Below, in pieces: positions 28,312 to 39,389 of a stretch of DNA of 64,000 bases; within the stretch, counting starts at the first letter, position 1, and the number at the start of each line of letters is the position of its first letter. A program made the translations under genes and the position numbers. This DNA is from Enterovibrio sp. JCM 19048 (GTDB lineage Bacteria; Pseudomonadota; Gammaproteobacteria; Enterobacterales; Vibrionaceae). The DNA is taken from assembly GCA_001310415.1 (NCBI GenBank), contig BAXE01000001.1, positions 248,001 through 312,000 on the forward strand. The letters are read 5' to 3'. Below the pieces are notes generated by a model. It saw only the letters and a program-made list of their open reading frames with translations. It ran no database searches and was not told the DNA's origin.

Positions 28312-29665
28312 CTACTGCTCATCCCCTTCAAAATCAACGAGGTAGTTTTCCTTTTTAAGGCCGTACTTTTTCATTCTCAAATAGAGGTTCTTCCTCGGTA
28401 CGTCCAGATATTCTGCGGCTTGTGCGATATGTCCGTTGAATTGTTTGAGCGTGTGATGAAGCAGTGAAAACTCATACTGCGCCATTTGGTGGGCAAGGGT
28501 ATGACAGTTCTCGTTACTGCCCGTAAAGATGAGATCGGAGATACCCAGCACAATGCGGTCAGCTTCGTTCATGAGTTCCCTGACGTTGCCCGGCCAGTCG
28601 TGGGCCATTAATTGCTGGAAGTGAACCGATGTCAATGTGGGGGCTTTTTGTCCCAACCTTTGCTCTGCTTGATAGATAAAATGCCCTAACAACTGTGGGA
28701 TGTCAGATTTGCGTTCCCTAAGTGGGGGAATATCCAGAGAGGCGACATTTAACCGGTAGTACAAATCCTGTCGGAATGTGCCTTCCTGGGAGAGGGAAAG
28801 CAAATCGCCTTTTGCAGCCGAAAGTACTTTGAGGTCGACTTTCACGGTTTCATTGCTGCCAACCCGTTCCAGCTCGCCTTCCTGAATCACCCGCAACAAA
28901 CGGATTTGGGCGGTCAGTGGCATGCTTTCTATTTCATCCAGAAATAGGGTGCCGCCTGAGGCGTATTCGATTTTCCCGATACGTTTTTTGTTTGCACCGG
29001 TAAAACTCCCGGCCTCGTGGCCGAACAATTCAGACTCAATCAGGTTCTCCGGCATCGCCCCACAGTTGATAGCAACGAAAGGTGGTCTTTCCGGTTTGAC
29101 TGGCTATGTAACGTCCGGGCGATTTTCTCCTTCCCTGTGCCAGTCTCGCCGTTAATCACAATATTCACTTCTGCATTGGCCAGAGTGATCACCCGCTGTT
29201 TGAGCTTCTGCATGGGCGCAGACTGGCCGATCAGCAGTTCGTCGATAGAAATATCACGCAGCTTTTGTTGGCGCAGTCGCCTGTTTTCCAGCGTCAGTGC
29301 CGGTGTTGAGTTGCCTTTTCTACCAGACCAATCAAACGCTCAGGACGCAGCGGTTTTTCCACAAAATCAAACGCGCCGAGTTTGATGGATTCCAGTGCCG
29401 TTTCAATATCGGCATGCCCGGAAATCATGATCACTGGCAGCGCAGAATCAAGCTGCTGAAGGTGTTTGAGGAAAGTGATGCCATCCATGACCGGCATTCG
29501 GATGTCTGACACCACCACGGTGTCGCTGTTGTATTGCAAGCTGGCTAACGCCGTATCGGCGGTGGCGAACGAGGTGACGGAAAAGCCCTGCAGTTCCAGA
29601 ATCTCCTTCAGGCTTTCCCTCAGTTCGTTGTCATCTTCTACCAGAATTACGTTGCCTTCAGACAT
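28312..29665 (-). CDS. pgtA: NtrC-family sigma-54 response regulator, PgtA-like (frameshifted)
   Basis: About 452 residues. The receiver domain has [13 protein letters not shown], phospho-acceptor [12 protein letters not shown] and K of [10 protein letters not shown]. The AAA+ domain has Walker [10 protein letters not shown], the sigma-54 contact [24 protein letters not shown] and [19 protein letters not shown]. The Fis-like HTH is [21 protein letters not shown]. Bases are missing near 29310 and 29080 ([19 protein letters not shown]). Its gene overlaps the sensor kinase by 19 bases. In Salmonella, PgtA/PgtB/PgtC induce phosphoglycerate uptake; here the target is probably the ABC transporter downstream, through its sigma-54 promoter. 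A 9-bp hairpin covers the stop codon. Confidence 0.85.
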
Positions 29666-31641
29666 AGAATGACCTCCGTTCCCTGGCCTTGTTCTGAATT
29701 AACCGCAATCTTCCCTCCGAAATCTTTCATGATGTTATGCGTGATAGACATACCCAACCCAAGACCGCTGCCGACCTCTTTTGTGGTGTAAAACGGTTCG
29801 AAGACTTTTTCCTTTGCTTCCGCATTCATGCCGCATCCATTGTCGATGATATGAATGGAGACCTGATCGTTTTCCTGTCTGGCGAAGATATGGATACGTG
29901 GCGTAAAGGTATCGTCTTGCTGCTTTAGTTTGATGGCATCAATACTGTTGCTGATGAGATTGACAAAAACCTGCTCCAACCTCACTTCATTGGCCTGAAC
30001 CGAAGTTCACTGGCGATTTCTGTGGAAACCCAAGCCTCAGGCAAGCTGTCGGTAAACAAATCCATGGCATTGTTTAACACGCGGCTCACCGAAGTGGGTT
30101 GGGTGAGATCGTCGGTTTGCGCGCAAGATTTCAGGTGCTGGCACAGCCTTGTCGCGCGGTCAGTGATGCGGTTGATTCTTTGCAGCTTGTCCTGGGCGAG
30201 TGTTAATTTCTCTTGCTGGACATATTGCTCGGCAAGGTAAGTGTAAGAGCTGATGGCAGCCAGCGGTTGACTGAACTCATGCACTATCCCTGAAGTAAGC
30301 TGCCCTAAAACGGCCAGCTTGGCGGCCTGAACCAACTCTTCCTGCGTATCCTGAAGGTGTTTCTCTGCGAGCTTTCTTTGCTGGATCTCTTCTGTCAGCT
30401 GGCGGTTTTTCATTTCGAGCATGGCGGTGTTTTCTTTTACCTGCCTCGCCTGCTCGTTAAAGATATTGGTGGCCTGCGCCAGCGAACTCACTTCATCTTT
30501 CCCTCGGATATCAATGAGTGGCTGAAGCTCACCCTGGGCGAGATGGCGCATACTCCTCAGCACATTTGATAGCCGGTTGAGCAGCTGGCTGCGCAGATAC
30601 ACGCCGACAAACAGGATAAGAATAACGATGCCGATCAGGGTGAATTTTAGTTGTTTGCTGCTTTGATTGATCACATCAATCAGGGCTTGTGACATTTCCG
30701 TGTTTTGCTTTTCTGCAACGCGACGGCTTGGTTGATGAGCTGTCTGACGTGCTCAATCAGGGTTTGGTTTTCCGTTAAAAGCTCCCGGTTCCGTTCGTCC
30801 AGATCAACGACGTTCAGGCTCTGCGAAATGGCATTCGCCTCGCCTGATGTCATTGATTTCACCTGAGCTGCCATTTGGCGGATGGTAACAGTACTGGATA
30901 GGGCGACAGAAGCTCTGATTGTCGGTCGATGGACAGCAAGGTTTCATCAATCACGCTCTGCGCTGTCAGAATGTCGTTTCTGTCGCTGAATAGGGATGCC
31001 CGCTGAAGCAGATCCAACACCAGATTCAGATCGGCTTCCAGTTTGAGTAGCTGCACCTGAACGTCAGACTCCTTTCTCAGGGTCGTGAATTCTTCCGGCG
31101 TCAGTGCCTGTTGTTGGGCGAGTTTCTCCAGCATTTGATTCAGGTTGTATTGGCTGTCTTTGATTAGCGGCGTGACTTCTTCAACGAAGTCGATTTGCAG
31201 CCAGTGTAGTTGTTGTCTTAACAGTCGCAGGGCGTTCTGGCGTTTGAGTTTGTTGTCGGTGTTGCGGTAAATGTTGTCGATGTTTTCTGAAAGGCGACCA
31301 ACAAGGGTGGCGAACTCCGGGCTTCCCTGGCTTACGGCGCTGGAATCTGTGACTTGCTCTAGTTTGGGCAGGGTGTCAGCCAGTTTTTGTCTGGCGCGTT
31401 GAAGTGCCTGCACGTTTGTTGCCAGTGCGAGGTTGGTTGCATCCGTGGTAATGCTGCCGCCGATTTGTGCAACTTTGGCGGCTGAAACCAGAATAGGGAG
31501 TTGTTCATTGACCAATGCCCGTGAGCTGGTGGTCAGCTGTTGGAAAGAAAACGAATTGGACAGAACAAAGGCGCCGGAAATTAGCCCCACCAGAACAAAC
31601 AGTGCAAATATTCGTGTTGCGATACTGTCACGTTTTCTCAT
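29647..31641 (-). CDS. pgtB: Membrane sensor histidine kinase, PgtB-like (frameshifted)
   Basis: About 666 residues. A membrane segment at 13-32, a long helical periplasmic domain (residues about 33-300), a second membrane segment (FTLIGIVILILFVGVYL) and a HAMP linker come first. A coiled coil follows, then the H-box SGIVHEFSQPLAAISSYTY. The ATPase domain has N-box EQVFVNLISNSIDAI, DNGCGMN and GSGLGLGMSI. Bases are missing near 30875, 30698 and 29990. It overlaps the PgtC-like gene by an ATGA and the regulator gene by 19 bases. It should respond to the periplasmic PgtC-like binder rather than to ligand directly. Confidence 0.85.
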
Positions 31642-32840
31642 TGGACGCCGTCCATTGGTAGCTCGTCCAGAGCTTTGCTGGCGTTAGCAAGATTCGCGGT
31701 GACTTCTGCACCCCAGATATCGGTGATGGACTGAAAGGTGCGACTGTAACGTTTTTCTGGACTGAGTTGGTTGTTCAATTGTGAACCTGCCGCTTCTGTA
31801 CCGGAGATAGGCACGGTTGTCGCTTGTTTATAGATGGCTTCAAGGCTGGCCTGAGTCTGTGCGTTGAGAGTGCTTTTATCTATGCGGTTCCAGCGTTGCC
31901 AAAACGCCTGCAAATCAGGAAGACGGTTAGTCACGAGTTGGTCAAATAAGGCGTTGACCGCATGGTAGCGCATGGCGGAAAGATAAGGGTCAAAGACCGG
32001 ACTTGGGTTCTGTTCGCTTATCTCCTGTCCCTGTTGCAGGGAGATACGGTTTACATTCGGCAGCGAAAGCAGGGATTGTCCCTCATCTGAAAGCAAAAAC
32101 TCAATGAACAAAGGGCTGGAAGGGTTGCGTTTATCCCCTTGGGTTAATGCTATCTGGGCGGGGATCAGCGGCGTATTGGGCACGGGCTGAAACCCAACAG
32201 GATGACCCTCGGCAACGGCGCTGCGATAGAAAAAATCAACCACGGGTCCAAGGGTAAACCTTTGCTTTATGACCCCTTCGCGGACACCAAAACTCCGTGC
32301 CGTGACTGTCGCTAGATTGCCGCCGAGTTGACTTAAAAAGGCCCATCCTCTTTCCCAGCCGTACTGTTGCAGAATCATCTCTATCATCATGTGGTTGGTG
32401 CCAGAGCGGGAAGGGGCACTGATCGCGATTTCCTGCGTAAAGTCTGGGCGCAGTAAATCTTCCCAAGTGGCAGGGCTGGGAGTATTCAATTGCCTCAGTT
32501 TGTCCTGATGCCAGAAGAACACAAATTGCGACCAGGCAAATGTCACCGGTTCTTCAATCATGGATTTGGCTTGCAGGGTTGCCATGGCATCCGCGGAGGA
32601 AATCCAGATAAGGTCGGGGGACGGGGCGCGTTTGCGGGCGATATGCTGGATGACTGCAGGCGTTTTTTTGTTCAGGATTTGTAATTTCAGGCTGGGATGG
32701 CTTTTCTCAAATGCGCTCTTGATTGGCGTGTAAAAGGTTTCTGGAAAAGAAGTTAAAACGACAATGGTATCGCTGGATTTTGCCATAACAAAATTGGGCA
32801 GCAGGCACAGCAAAATGAATGAGCGCAATATCAATGGCAT
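31638..32840 (-). CDS. pgtC: Periplasmic binding-protein-like regulator, PgtC-like
   Basis: 400 residues with a Sec signal (cleavage near FVMA, residue 19) and the same fold as the transport binding protein 3.5 kb downstream. Compare TIVVLTSFPETFYTPIKSAF with LVIVTSFSNDVTTFYEKAF, and LNKKTPAVIQHI with LSKKTTAGIKYL. The start at 32840 has AGGAGT upstream; the open frame extends 19 codons further but without a signal-peptide start. In Salmonella, PgtC works with kinase PgtB to sense phosphoglycerates. It is the first gene of the regulatory operon. Name by analogy; the ligand is not proven. Confidence 0.82.
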   Translation of the reverse strand: MPLILRSFILLCLLPNFVMAKSSDTIVVLTSFPETFYTPIKSAFEKSHPSLKLQILNKKTPAVIQHIARKRAPSPDLIWISSADAMATLQAKSMIEEPVTFAWSQFVFFWHQDKLRQLNTPSPATWEDLLRPDFTQEIAISAPSRSGTNHMMIEMILQQYGWERGWAFLSQLGGNLATVTARSFGVREGVIKQRFTLGPVVDFFYRSAVAEGHPVGFQPVPNTPLIPAQIALTQGDKRNPSSPLFIEFLLSDEGQSLLSLPNVNRISLQQGQEISEQNPSPVFDPYLSAMRYHAVNALFDQLVTNRLPDLQAFWQRWNRIDKSTLNAQTQASLEAIYKQATTVPISGTEAAGSQLNNQLSPEKRYSRTFQSITDIWGAEVTANLANASKALDELPMDGVQ

Positions 32841-32977
32841 GATGTACTCCTGAACAACACTGCCATCAGTATTATAAAAATACGAAAAATTAAACAAAAA
32901 TGAAACGTTAATTTGTGAGGTCTTGTTTTTATTAAACCCAGCAGAAAATGGATGGTGTGAAAACGGAAGAACTGGAT

Positions 32978-33009
32978 AAGAGAAAGCGGCGCATTTGCCG
33001 CTTTCTCTT
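32978..33009 (-). terminator. Terminator after the TRAP operon
   Basis: 13-bp stem AAGAGAAAGCGGC / GCCGCTTTCTCTT with a 6-base loop, 8 bases past the dctP stop. The minus-strand tail is only weakly T-rich. Confidence 0.65.
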
Positions 33010-33016
33010 TCTGTGG

Positions 33017-34066
33017 TTAGGAATACCGGTAAGGTTTCCCAGCCTGTTCCATGACTCCTGCGTACTCTTTAAATATCTCAACCACGCGCTTCGCCCTTGG
33101 GCTGGTTTCTGCCACTTCATCCCAGAACTTATAGGCTTCAAGCTCTACCTGACGCCATTCTGCATCCGGAATTGTTGTCAGCTCCATTTTAGTGCCTGCT
33201 GTGCGTAGACGCGCCTCGCCACCCCAATACCAGTGTTGGCGATAGTAGTGGGACGTATCCATCATCATATTGAACAGCACTTTGAGGTGCTCTGGCAGGG
33301 CATTCCAACGGTCAGTGTTGGCGTAAAAAGAGCCACACCATGCGCCGGAAATGTTGTTGGTCAGGAAGTAGTTGGTCACATCTGCCAGCCGACAGTGTAA
33401 TCCTCGGTAATGCCTGACCAGGCAATGCCATCAAGCTCACCGGTTTGTACTGCCACTTCCACGTCTTCCCATGGCAAAGTGACGGGAATAACCCAAACCT
33501 TGTCAGGAAACGGCCAGCGGTTGGGAAGGTGAACACGCGCTTGCCTTTCAGATCAGCGAGGCTGCGGATAGCTCAACCGTGGCGAAATGGCACGGGTCCC
33601 AAGAGCCTGCGCTGAGCCAGGTCACGCCTTTGACTTCGTCATACGCTTCTTTCCAAATTTCTTTAAGACCGTACTCTTCAAACAGCACAGGCACATCAAG
33701 ACTGTAGCGTGTCGCGAATGGGAAATAGCCACCGAAAACGGCAATATCCACCGGTGCAGCGATAGAATCATCATCACTTTGCACGGCATCAATGGTGCCT
33801 TTCTGCATTGCGCGGAACAGCTCACCGGTAGGGACGAGTTGGTCGGCGTAATAGAGTTCGATGATCATTTCTCCATTCGCGGCAATGTTGAATGCATCAA
33901 CCGCCGGTTTGATCACGTGTTCAGCAAGGGCTGGGCCTGCGTAGGTTTGCAGTCGCCAGCGGATGGGCTCCTTGGCCGACACAATGGCGGGCGCACCGAG
34001 GATCGCAGTTGCACTGCCTGCTCCGACTATCCCGGCCTTTTTGAGAAAATCACGTCTATTGCTCAT
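33017..34066 (-). CDS. TRAP transporter solute-binding protein, DctP family (frameshifted)
   Basis: About 350 residues of a periplasmic TRAP binder. The start at 34066 has AGGACA upstream and a Tat-type signal (SNRRDFLKKAGIVGAG, cleavage after VSAKE). Family features are WRLQTYAGPALAEHVIKP, ADQLVPTGELFRAMQKGTID and a specificity region around DGIAWSGITEDYTVGW. Bases are missing near 33560, 33500 (RFG-VIPVTLPWEDVEV) and 33385. A Tat signal and this motif set occur in TauT/DctP7-like binders. The ligand is unknown; the operon points to an amine or amino alcohol, although carboxylates are the commonest TRAP ligands. Confidence 0.87.
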
Positions 34067-34168
34067 AGTGGTGTCCTTTTCTTCATCATCATTTCGGTAA
34101 ACAGGCTTACCATTCATTCTGAGTGTAGTGCCAAAAATGAGACATAAGTCTGTTTCTTGGTGTGTCAC

Positions 34169-35490
34169 TCATCGTTGGTAGTGCCACTCGGGTAACCACA
34201 GCGCGACCTGAGGGAAGATCATGACGATGGCGAGCGCCAACATCATGATCAACACAAACGGCACGATCGATCGGTAAATATCGCCGAGCGTGACTTCAGG
34301 CGGTGCCATGGCGCGCATTAAAAACAGGTTGTAGCCAAAAGGTGGTGTCATATAGGCAATCTGGCAGGTGATGGTGTACAGCACGCCATACCAGATAAGG
34401 TCGAAACCGAGCAGTTTGACCAAGGGAACATAAAGGGGCGCGACAATCACCAGCATGGCGGTGTCATCAAGGAATGTCCCCATGATCAGATAGGAAAGCT
34501 GCATCAGGATCAGGATTTCCCAAGGCGTGAGGCCGAGCCGCTCTACAAACAGGGACTCGATGGCTTTCACGGCACCCAATCCGTCGAATACCGCGCCAAA
34601 ACAGAGTGCTGCGAGGATGATCCACATAAACATGCAGCTGACGACCAGTGTCTTGCGCAGGGTGTTTTCCATCACGTCTTTGGTCAGGCGACGCTTGATA
34701 AGAGCTGCCACGGTGGCTGCCAGTGCGCCCACCGCAGAGCTTTCTACCAGGCTGGTGACACCGAGCAGGAACAGCCCCGTCATGGAGAAAAATATCCCTA
34801 ACGGAAGAATACCGGCGCGCAGGAGTTTGAGTTTTTCCCGCATCGGTACGTTGCGTTCTTCAGCAGAAAGCGCCGGGCCAAGGTGCGGCTGCATTTTGCA
34901 GCGGATAACGATGTAAAGCACAAACATGCCGGCCATCATCAGGCCAGGGAACACACCGGCAAGCCAGAGCTGACCAACCGGCTGGCGCGCAATCATGCCG
35001 TACAGCACCAGTACCACACTGGGGGGCACCAGAATGCCGAGCGAACTGCCTGCCTGGATGACGCCAGTACCATGATCTTGTCATAGCCGCGCCGCAACAA
35101 TTCAGGCAGGGCGATACTGGCACCAATTGCCATACCTGCCACGCTCAGGCCGTTCATGGCGGAGACTGCAACCATCAGCAAAATGGTGCCAATAGCCAAG
35201 CCACCGTGTACTGGCCCCATCCAGACATGGAACATCTTGTATAAGTCTTCTGCGATGCCTGACTCTGACAACATGTACCCCATAAAAATAAACAGGGGCA
35301 GTGTCAGTAAGGGGTACCATTTCATCAGCTTCATCGCTGCGCCAAAGGCGATTTCAGAACCACCGTCTCCCCAGAGCAGCAATGCCGCGATAACCGCAAC
35401 GGAGCCAATGGCGGCGAATACTCGCTGTCCGGTCAACAGCATCAGCATCATGGAGGAGAACATTAAGAGGGCGATCAGTTCATAACTCAT
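34169..35490 (-). CDS. TRAP transporter large permease, DctM family (frameshifted)
   Basis: About 440 residues with 11-12 hydrophobic segments. Family blocks include TLPLFIFMGYMLSESGIAED, VSAMNGLSVAGMAIGA, SSLGILVPPSVVLVLYG (restored across the join), LLGVTSLVESSAVGALAA and PPFGYNLFLMRAMAP. One base is missing near 35060. It overlaps dctQ by an ATGA and is followed by dctP after 102 bases. It is the Na+-driven transport subunit; the insertion between halves is of normal size. Confidence 0.88.
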
Positions 35491-36063
35491 TGCTCGCCTC
35501 CTTCTGTGCTAATACCCAGATCTTCCGGTGCGCGCAAGCGGGCAAAATCTTTCAGCATCACGGCTGTGGCTTGCAGAATCATCAGGAAAATGGCGATACA
35601 CATAGTGACTTTGACTGGCCACATGTAAGGCCGCCACGCTGAATAGCTGCGTTCACCGTATTCCAGTGCATAGGTAGTGCTGGAAATACCGCCGTAAAGC
35701 AGCACTGCAAGATAGATGAGCAGGAAGATAACGGTAACGCTGTCGACCAGGGTTTTGGTGCGGGGTGACCAGTTGCCGTAGAGCAAATCCATTCTCACGT
35801 GACCGCCCAGTTGCATGGAGTAGGGGCCGCCGAGCATGTAGTAGGCGACCATCACAAACTGCGCCATTTCCAATGTCCAAAGGGAGGGAAGAAAAAAGGT
35901 TTTGGTGACAGAGGAGTAAACCAGAATGCCCAGCATCACGAAGATGAGGTACATGGCAAAGCGGCCAACGTAATAGTTTATCGACTCTACATCGCACATA
36001 GGTGGCAAGCGGCGAGGGCAGGTAAGTGAGCAGTTTGTCGTTTTCCGAAGCAGCAGATTCCAT
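35487..36063 (-). CDS. TRAP transporter small permease, DctQ family (frameshifted)
   Basis: About 192 residues with four hydrophobic segments, including MYLIFVMLGILVYSSVT, VTVIFLLIYLAVLLYGG and VTMCIAIFLMILQATAV. The DctQ blocks SLWTLEMAQFVMVAYYMLGG and GGHVRMDLLYGNW are present. The ATG at 36063 has AAGGACG before it. The frame shifts near 36005-36015: removing one base joins YLPSPLAP to MCDVESINYYVGRF. It lies 24 bases after the glutamine amidotransferase gene and overlaps dctM. Confidence 0.83.
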
Positions 36064-36087
36064 GAAATACGTCCTTATTTTCTGGGC

Positions 36088-36821
36088 TCAGTCCGGTGTG
36101 CTGGCATTGGCAGGTTGTTGTGCCTGCCGGATAAAGTGAAGCAGCCAGCGGGTGACTTCTTCGCTGTCAGGCGTTTCGCTGAGTGAGGCCTGACCGGCAG
36201 AGATGACCTCTGGCGGAATGCGGTCACGCCTGGATTCCATCAGATCAAACGAGTAAGCGCGGGAGAATTCGGGGTGCCCTTGAATGCCAAGAAAATGCTG
36301 GCCGACAGTGAACATGCCAATCGGACAGAAATCGCTGGTTGCGAGGGATTTGCCTTCTGGAGGAAGCTCGGAGACTTGATCCTGATGACTTACCACCAAG
36401 GAAAACGCATTCTGATGGGGGATATCCAAGCCGGATGTTCCGTGATTTTGCTGGTGGCGATGCCTACGCCCCATCCATTGGCAGATCGTTCTACTTTTCC
36501 CCCGAGTGCCTGCGCCATCATTTGGTGCCCAAAGCAGATGCCGACCGTGGGTTTTCCAACGGCGTAAAGCGTTCTGACGAACGTTTCGAACTGCTTAATC
36601 CAAGGCAGGTCATCGTAAACACTGTAACGGCTTCCTGAGATAACGTAGCCGTCGCAATCATCAATATTCTCTGGGTATTCGCCGTCAATAACACGGTAAA
36701 AACGTAATCTGACTTTGGGATCGGCCTGAGTCAGCAGGCTCTGGAACATATCGGTGTAGTTGCGGTGTGAAGCCTGCAATTCAGGCTTCACATCATCACA
36801 GATAAGCAGGCCAATAATCAT
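36088..36821 (-). CDS. Class I glutamine amidotransferase-like hydrolase (frameshifted)
   Basis: About 245 residues of a GuaA-type class I amidotransferase without a synthetase partner. The nucleophile is in GICFGHQMMAQALGG; the His-Glu pair is in FLGIQGHPEFSRAY. MIIGLLICDDVKPEL at 36821 is the start, with GAGGCG before it. One base is missing near 36450. It lies 7 bases after the iron alcohol dehydrogenase gene. In gamma-glutamyl pathways a class I amidotransferase-fold enzyme (PuuD and similar) hydrolyses the final gamma-glutamyl amide. That role is my inference from the operon; detoxification or nucleotide roles are alternatives. Confidence 0.8.
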
Positions 36822-36828
36822 AAGCGCC

Positions 36829-37992
36829 TCACGACCAATCCTTGCCATTCACGGCAAGGGTGAAAAGTTGGCTGTACTGCTCTGCCGTAAAGGAAATAGG
36901 GTTGCCGCCTGCGGAGGGGTCGTTAACAGCCATTTTGCCGACGCGCTCTGCCTCTTCGGCAGTGATGCCGATATCCGCGAGGGTGTGGGGAATACCAACT
37001 TCCCGGCGCAATGTCAGTATCCACGCCAACACAGCATCTGTGCCGCTGCCGTCCAGATCAAGGTAGCGGGCAAGCCGTTCCATTTTCTGTTCGACTTCGC
37101 TGCGGTTAGCGTCCAATACATAGGGCATCAAGATTGCGTTTAACAAGCCATGGTGCGCGTTGTACAGCGCACCCAGTGTGTGAGCGATGGCATGCATGGC
37201 ACCCAATCCTTTCTGGAATGCGGTCGCGCCCATGCTAGATGCAACCAGCATTTGCATCCGAGCCTCTTTGTCTGCGCCGTTGTGGAATACCGTGGGCAGG
37301 TTTTGCTGCACCAGCCGGATCCCTTCGGTCGCAATCCCGTCTGCCATGGGGTGATAGCCTGGAGCGCAAAGTGCTTCAAGGCTGTGTGACAATGCATCCA
37401 TCCCTGTTGCTGCAGTAATGTGCGGGGGTAAGGCCAGGGTCAAATCCGGATCAAGCAATACCTGCTTTGGCACCATGTCCGGATGGAAGATGATTACTTT
37501 CCGTTGCTCTGCACTGTTGGTGATCACCGAAGCCCGGCCGACTTCAGAACCGGTTCCTGCTGTGGTGGGCAGCGCAATCACGGGGGCAATCAGATCAGGC
37601 ACGGCGAGTGTCCAATTGTCGCCAATATCTTCAAACTGCCACACTTCATGTTTCTGGTGGGCGGAAAGAGCTATGGCTTTGGCGCAATCAAGGGCTGAGC
37701 CGCCACCAAGGGCGATAATGCCATCATGGTGACCGTCCACGAAAACCTTGTTCCCTGCGGCGACGTTTTCTCCGGTTGGATTACCTTGAACATCGCTGAA
37801 CAGGGTGACGCTAAGGCCGCTTTCCTCACAAAGGTTTATCGCAGTTTGTGTCATGGGCAGGGCTGCGATACCGGGATCAGTCACCAACAAGGGGCGGATA
37901 ATTCCCAGTGACTGGCAGGCATCCGGGAGTTTGTTCAATGCGCCACTGCCAGCGATGATGGCGGTGGGATAGTTCCAGCTGGAAAGGGACAT
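36829..37992 (-). CDS. Iron-containing alcohol dehydrogenase
   Basis: 387 residues of the group III (Fe-ADH) family, intact. The dinucleotide-binding loop is GIIALGGGSALDCAKAIAL and the family block is ALPTTAGTGSEVGRASVI. The metal ligands are Asp (MADGI), His (AMHAIAHTLGALYNAHHG) and further His residues in the C-terminal domain. It resembles EutG/YiaY-type oxidoreductases. It follows the aldehyde dehydrogenase gene by 9 bases, with TAGGAG before the ATG. Proposed step: oxidation of the alcohol end of a gamma-glutamylated amino alcohol to the aldehyde. This is inferred from context. Confidence 0.88.
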   Translation of the reverse strand: MSLSSWNYPTAIIAGSGALNKLPDACQSLGIIRPLLVTDPGIAALPMTQTAINLCEESGLSVTLFSDVQGNPTGENVAAGNKVFVDGHHDGIIALGGGSALDCAKAIALSAHQKHEVWQFEDIGDNWTLAVPDLIAPVIALPTTAGTGSEVGRASVITNSAEQRKVIIFHPDMVPKQVLLDPDLTLALPPHITAATGMDALSHSLEALCAPGYHPMADGIATEGIRLVQQNLPTVFHNGADKEARMQMLVASSMGATAFQKGLGAMHAIAHTLGALYNAHHGLLNAILMPYVLDANRSEVEQKMERLARYLDLDGSGTDAVLAWILTLRREVGIPHTLADIGITAEEAERVGKMAVNDPSAGGNPISFTAEQYSQLFTLAVNGKDWS

Positions 37993-38001
37993 AATGAACT
38001 C

Positions 38002-39381
38002 CTAAAGACGCTTAAAGTGATAGGATTTTGGACGGGTCAGGTGTTCAAAACCGACCTGTGATAGGGTGCATCCGCGGCCACTGTTTTTCACACCAACCAT
38101 GCCAGTGCAGGGTCAAGGTAATCACAGCGGTTGAGGAACACAGTGCCTGCTTCCAGTTGGTCAGCGAAACGTTCCCCGCGCACTTCATCTTGCGTAAACA
38201 CGGCGGCAGTGAGGCCAAACTCACTGTCGTTCATCAGGCGCAGGCTTCTTCGTCTCCGGACACTTTCTGAATGCCGAGTACGGGGCCAAAGGTTTCCTCT
38301 GTCATCACCCGCATGCTGTGGTCTACGTTGACCAACAATTGCGGCGCAAGGTAAGGCGTGCCTTGTTGGCTGGCTGGGAAGCTGAAGCGTCAATCAAGCT
38401 TTTGCGCCTTGCTGGACGGCATCCTGAACCTGTCCGCGCACAAACTCTGCGGCCGCTGTGCGTACCAGGGCCCCAGCGTGGTTTGGCGATCGTCCGGTCT
38501 GCCGAGGCGGTATTGATTCACCAGTGCTACCGACTTTTCGACGACATCGTCATATACCGACTCATGGACATAAAGACGCTCCATGCCGCAGCATGACTGC
38601 CCGCTGTTGAAAAACGCGCCGTCAATCACGGTATCCACAGCTTGCTGGATATTGGCATCCTGGCTGATATAGGCGGGGTCTTTACCGCCCAATTCGAGGC
38701 CGGCAGAAATAAAGCGCCCGGCAATGGCACGTTCAACCACCATGCCACCGCTGACGGAACCCGTGAACGCAACGTGCCGCACGCTGCTGTGTTGCATCAC
38801 CGCTTCTGTATCGGCATGGGTCAGGTGCAGGTACTGGAAAACACCTTCCGGTAATCCGGCTTGCTCAAAAGCCGCGACCATTCGCTCGGCACACAAGGCG
38901 TTTGCGCAGAGTGTTTGAGCAGAACCGTGTTACCCGCCAACAGAGCAGGGACAATCGCGTTTACGGAAGTGAGGTAAGGGTAATTCCAGGGCGCGACGAC
39001 AAACACAGTACCGAGCGGCACCCGTTTGATGTAGCGGCGAAAACCCGATTTGTCTGGCAGGGCGAGAGGAGTCAGTGCTTGCGGCGCGATGTCAATCATG
39101 TGCAGCGCACGCTCTTCGAAACCGGCCACTTCACCTTGGGCGAAAGCGATGGGGCGTCCCATCATCCAGGTGATTTCTTCGGCGACAGCTTCCTTGTTGG
39201 CAACGAATGCTTCTACCGCTTTCCAGCAGATTTCCTGACGCACGGGAAGCGGCGTTTCCTTCCACTGCTGAAAAGCTTTTTCCGCTTTGTCCAACGCGCT
39301 TTGGATGTCGGTGGGCTTTGCGTACGGGCGTTCCACATACACCGAGCCATCAACCGGCGAGATTGTTTGAAAACGTTCCAT
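38002..39381 (-). CDS. NAD(P)-dependent aldehyde dehydrogenase (frameshifted)
   Basis: About 461 residues. Family landmarks: VFVVAPWNYPYLTSVNAI, cofactor loop VAFTGSVSGG, general base LELGGKDPAYI, nucleophile FNSGQSCCGMERLYV and EETFGPVLGIQKV. The C-terminus KNSGRGCTLSQVGFEHL ends at 38002 once corrected. Six bases are missing, near 38905, 38475, 38400, 38360, 38250 and 38095. The start at 39381 lies 8 bases past the glutamine synthetase-like gene. It would oxidise the gamma-glutamyl amino aldehyde to the acid, the PuuC-like step. It resembles succinate-semialdehyde/betaine-aldehyde-type enzymes; the substrate is inferred. Confidence 0.85.
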
Positions 39382-39389
39382 GTTCAGTC

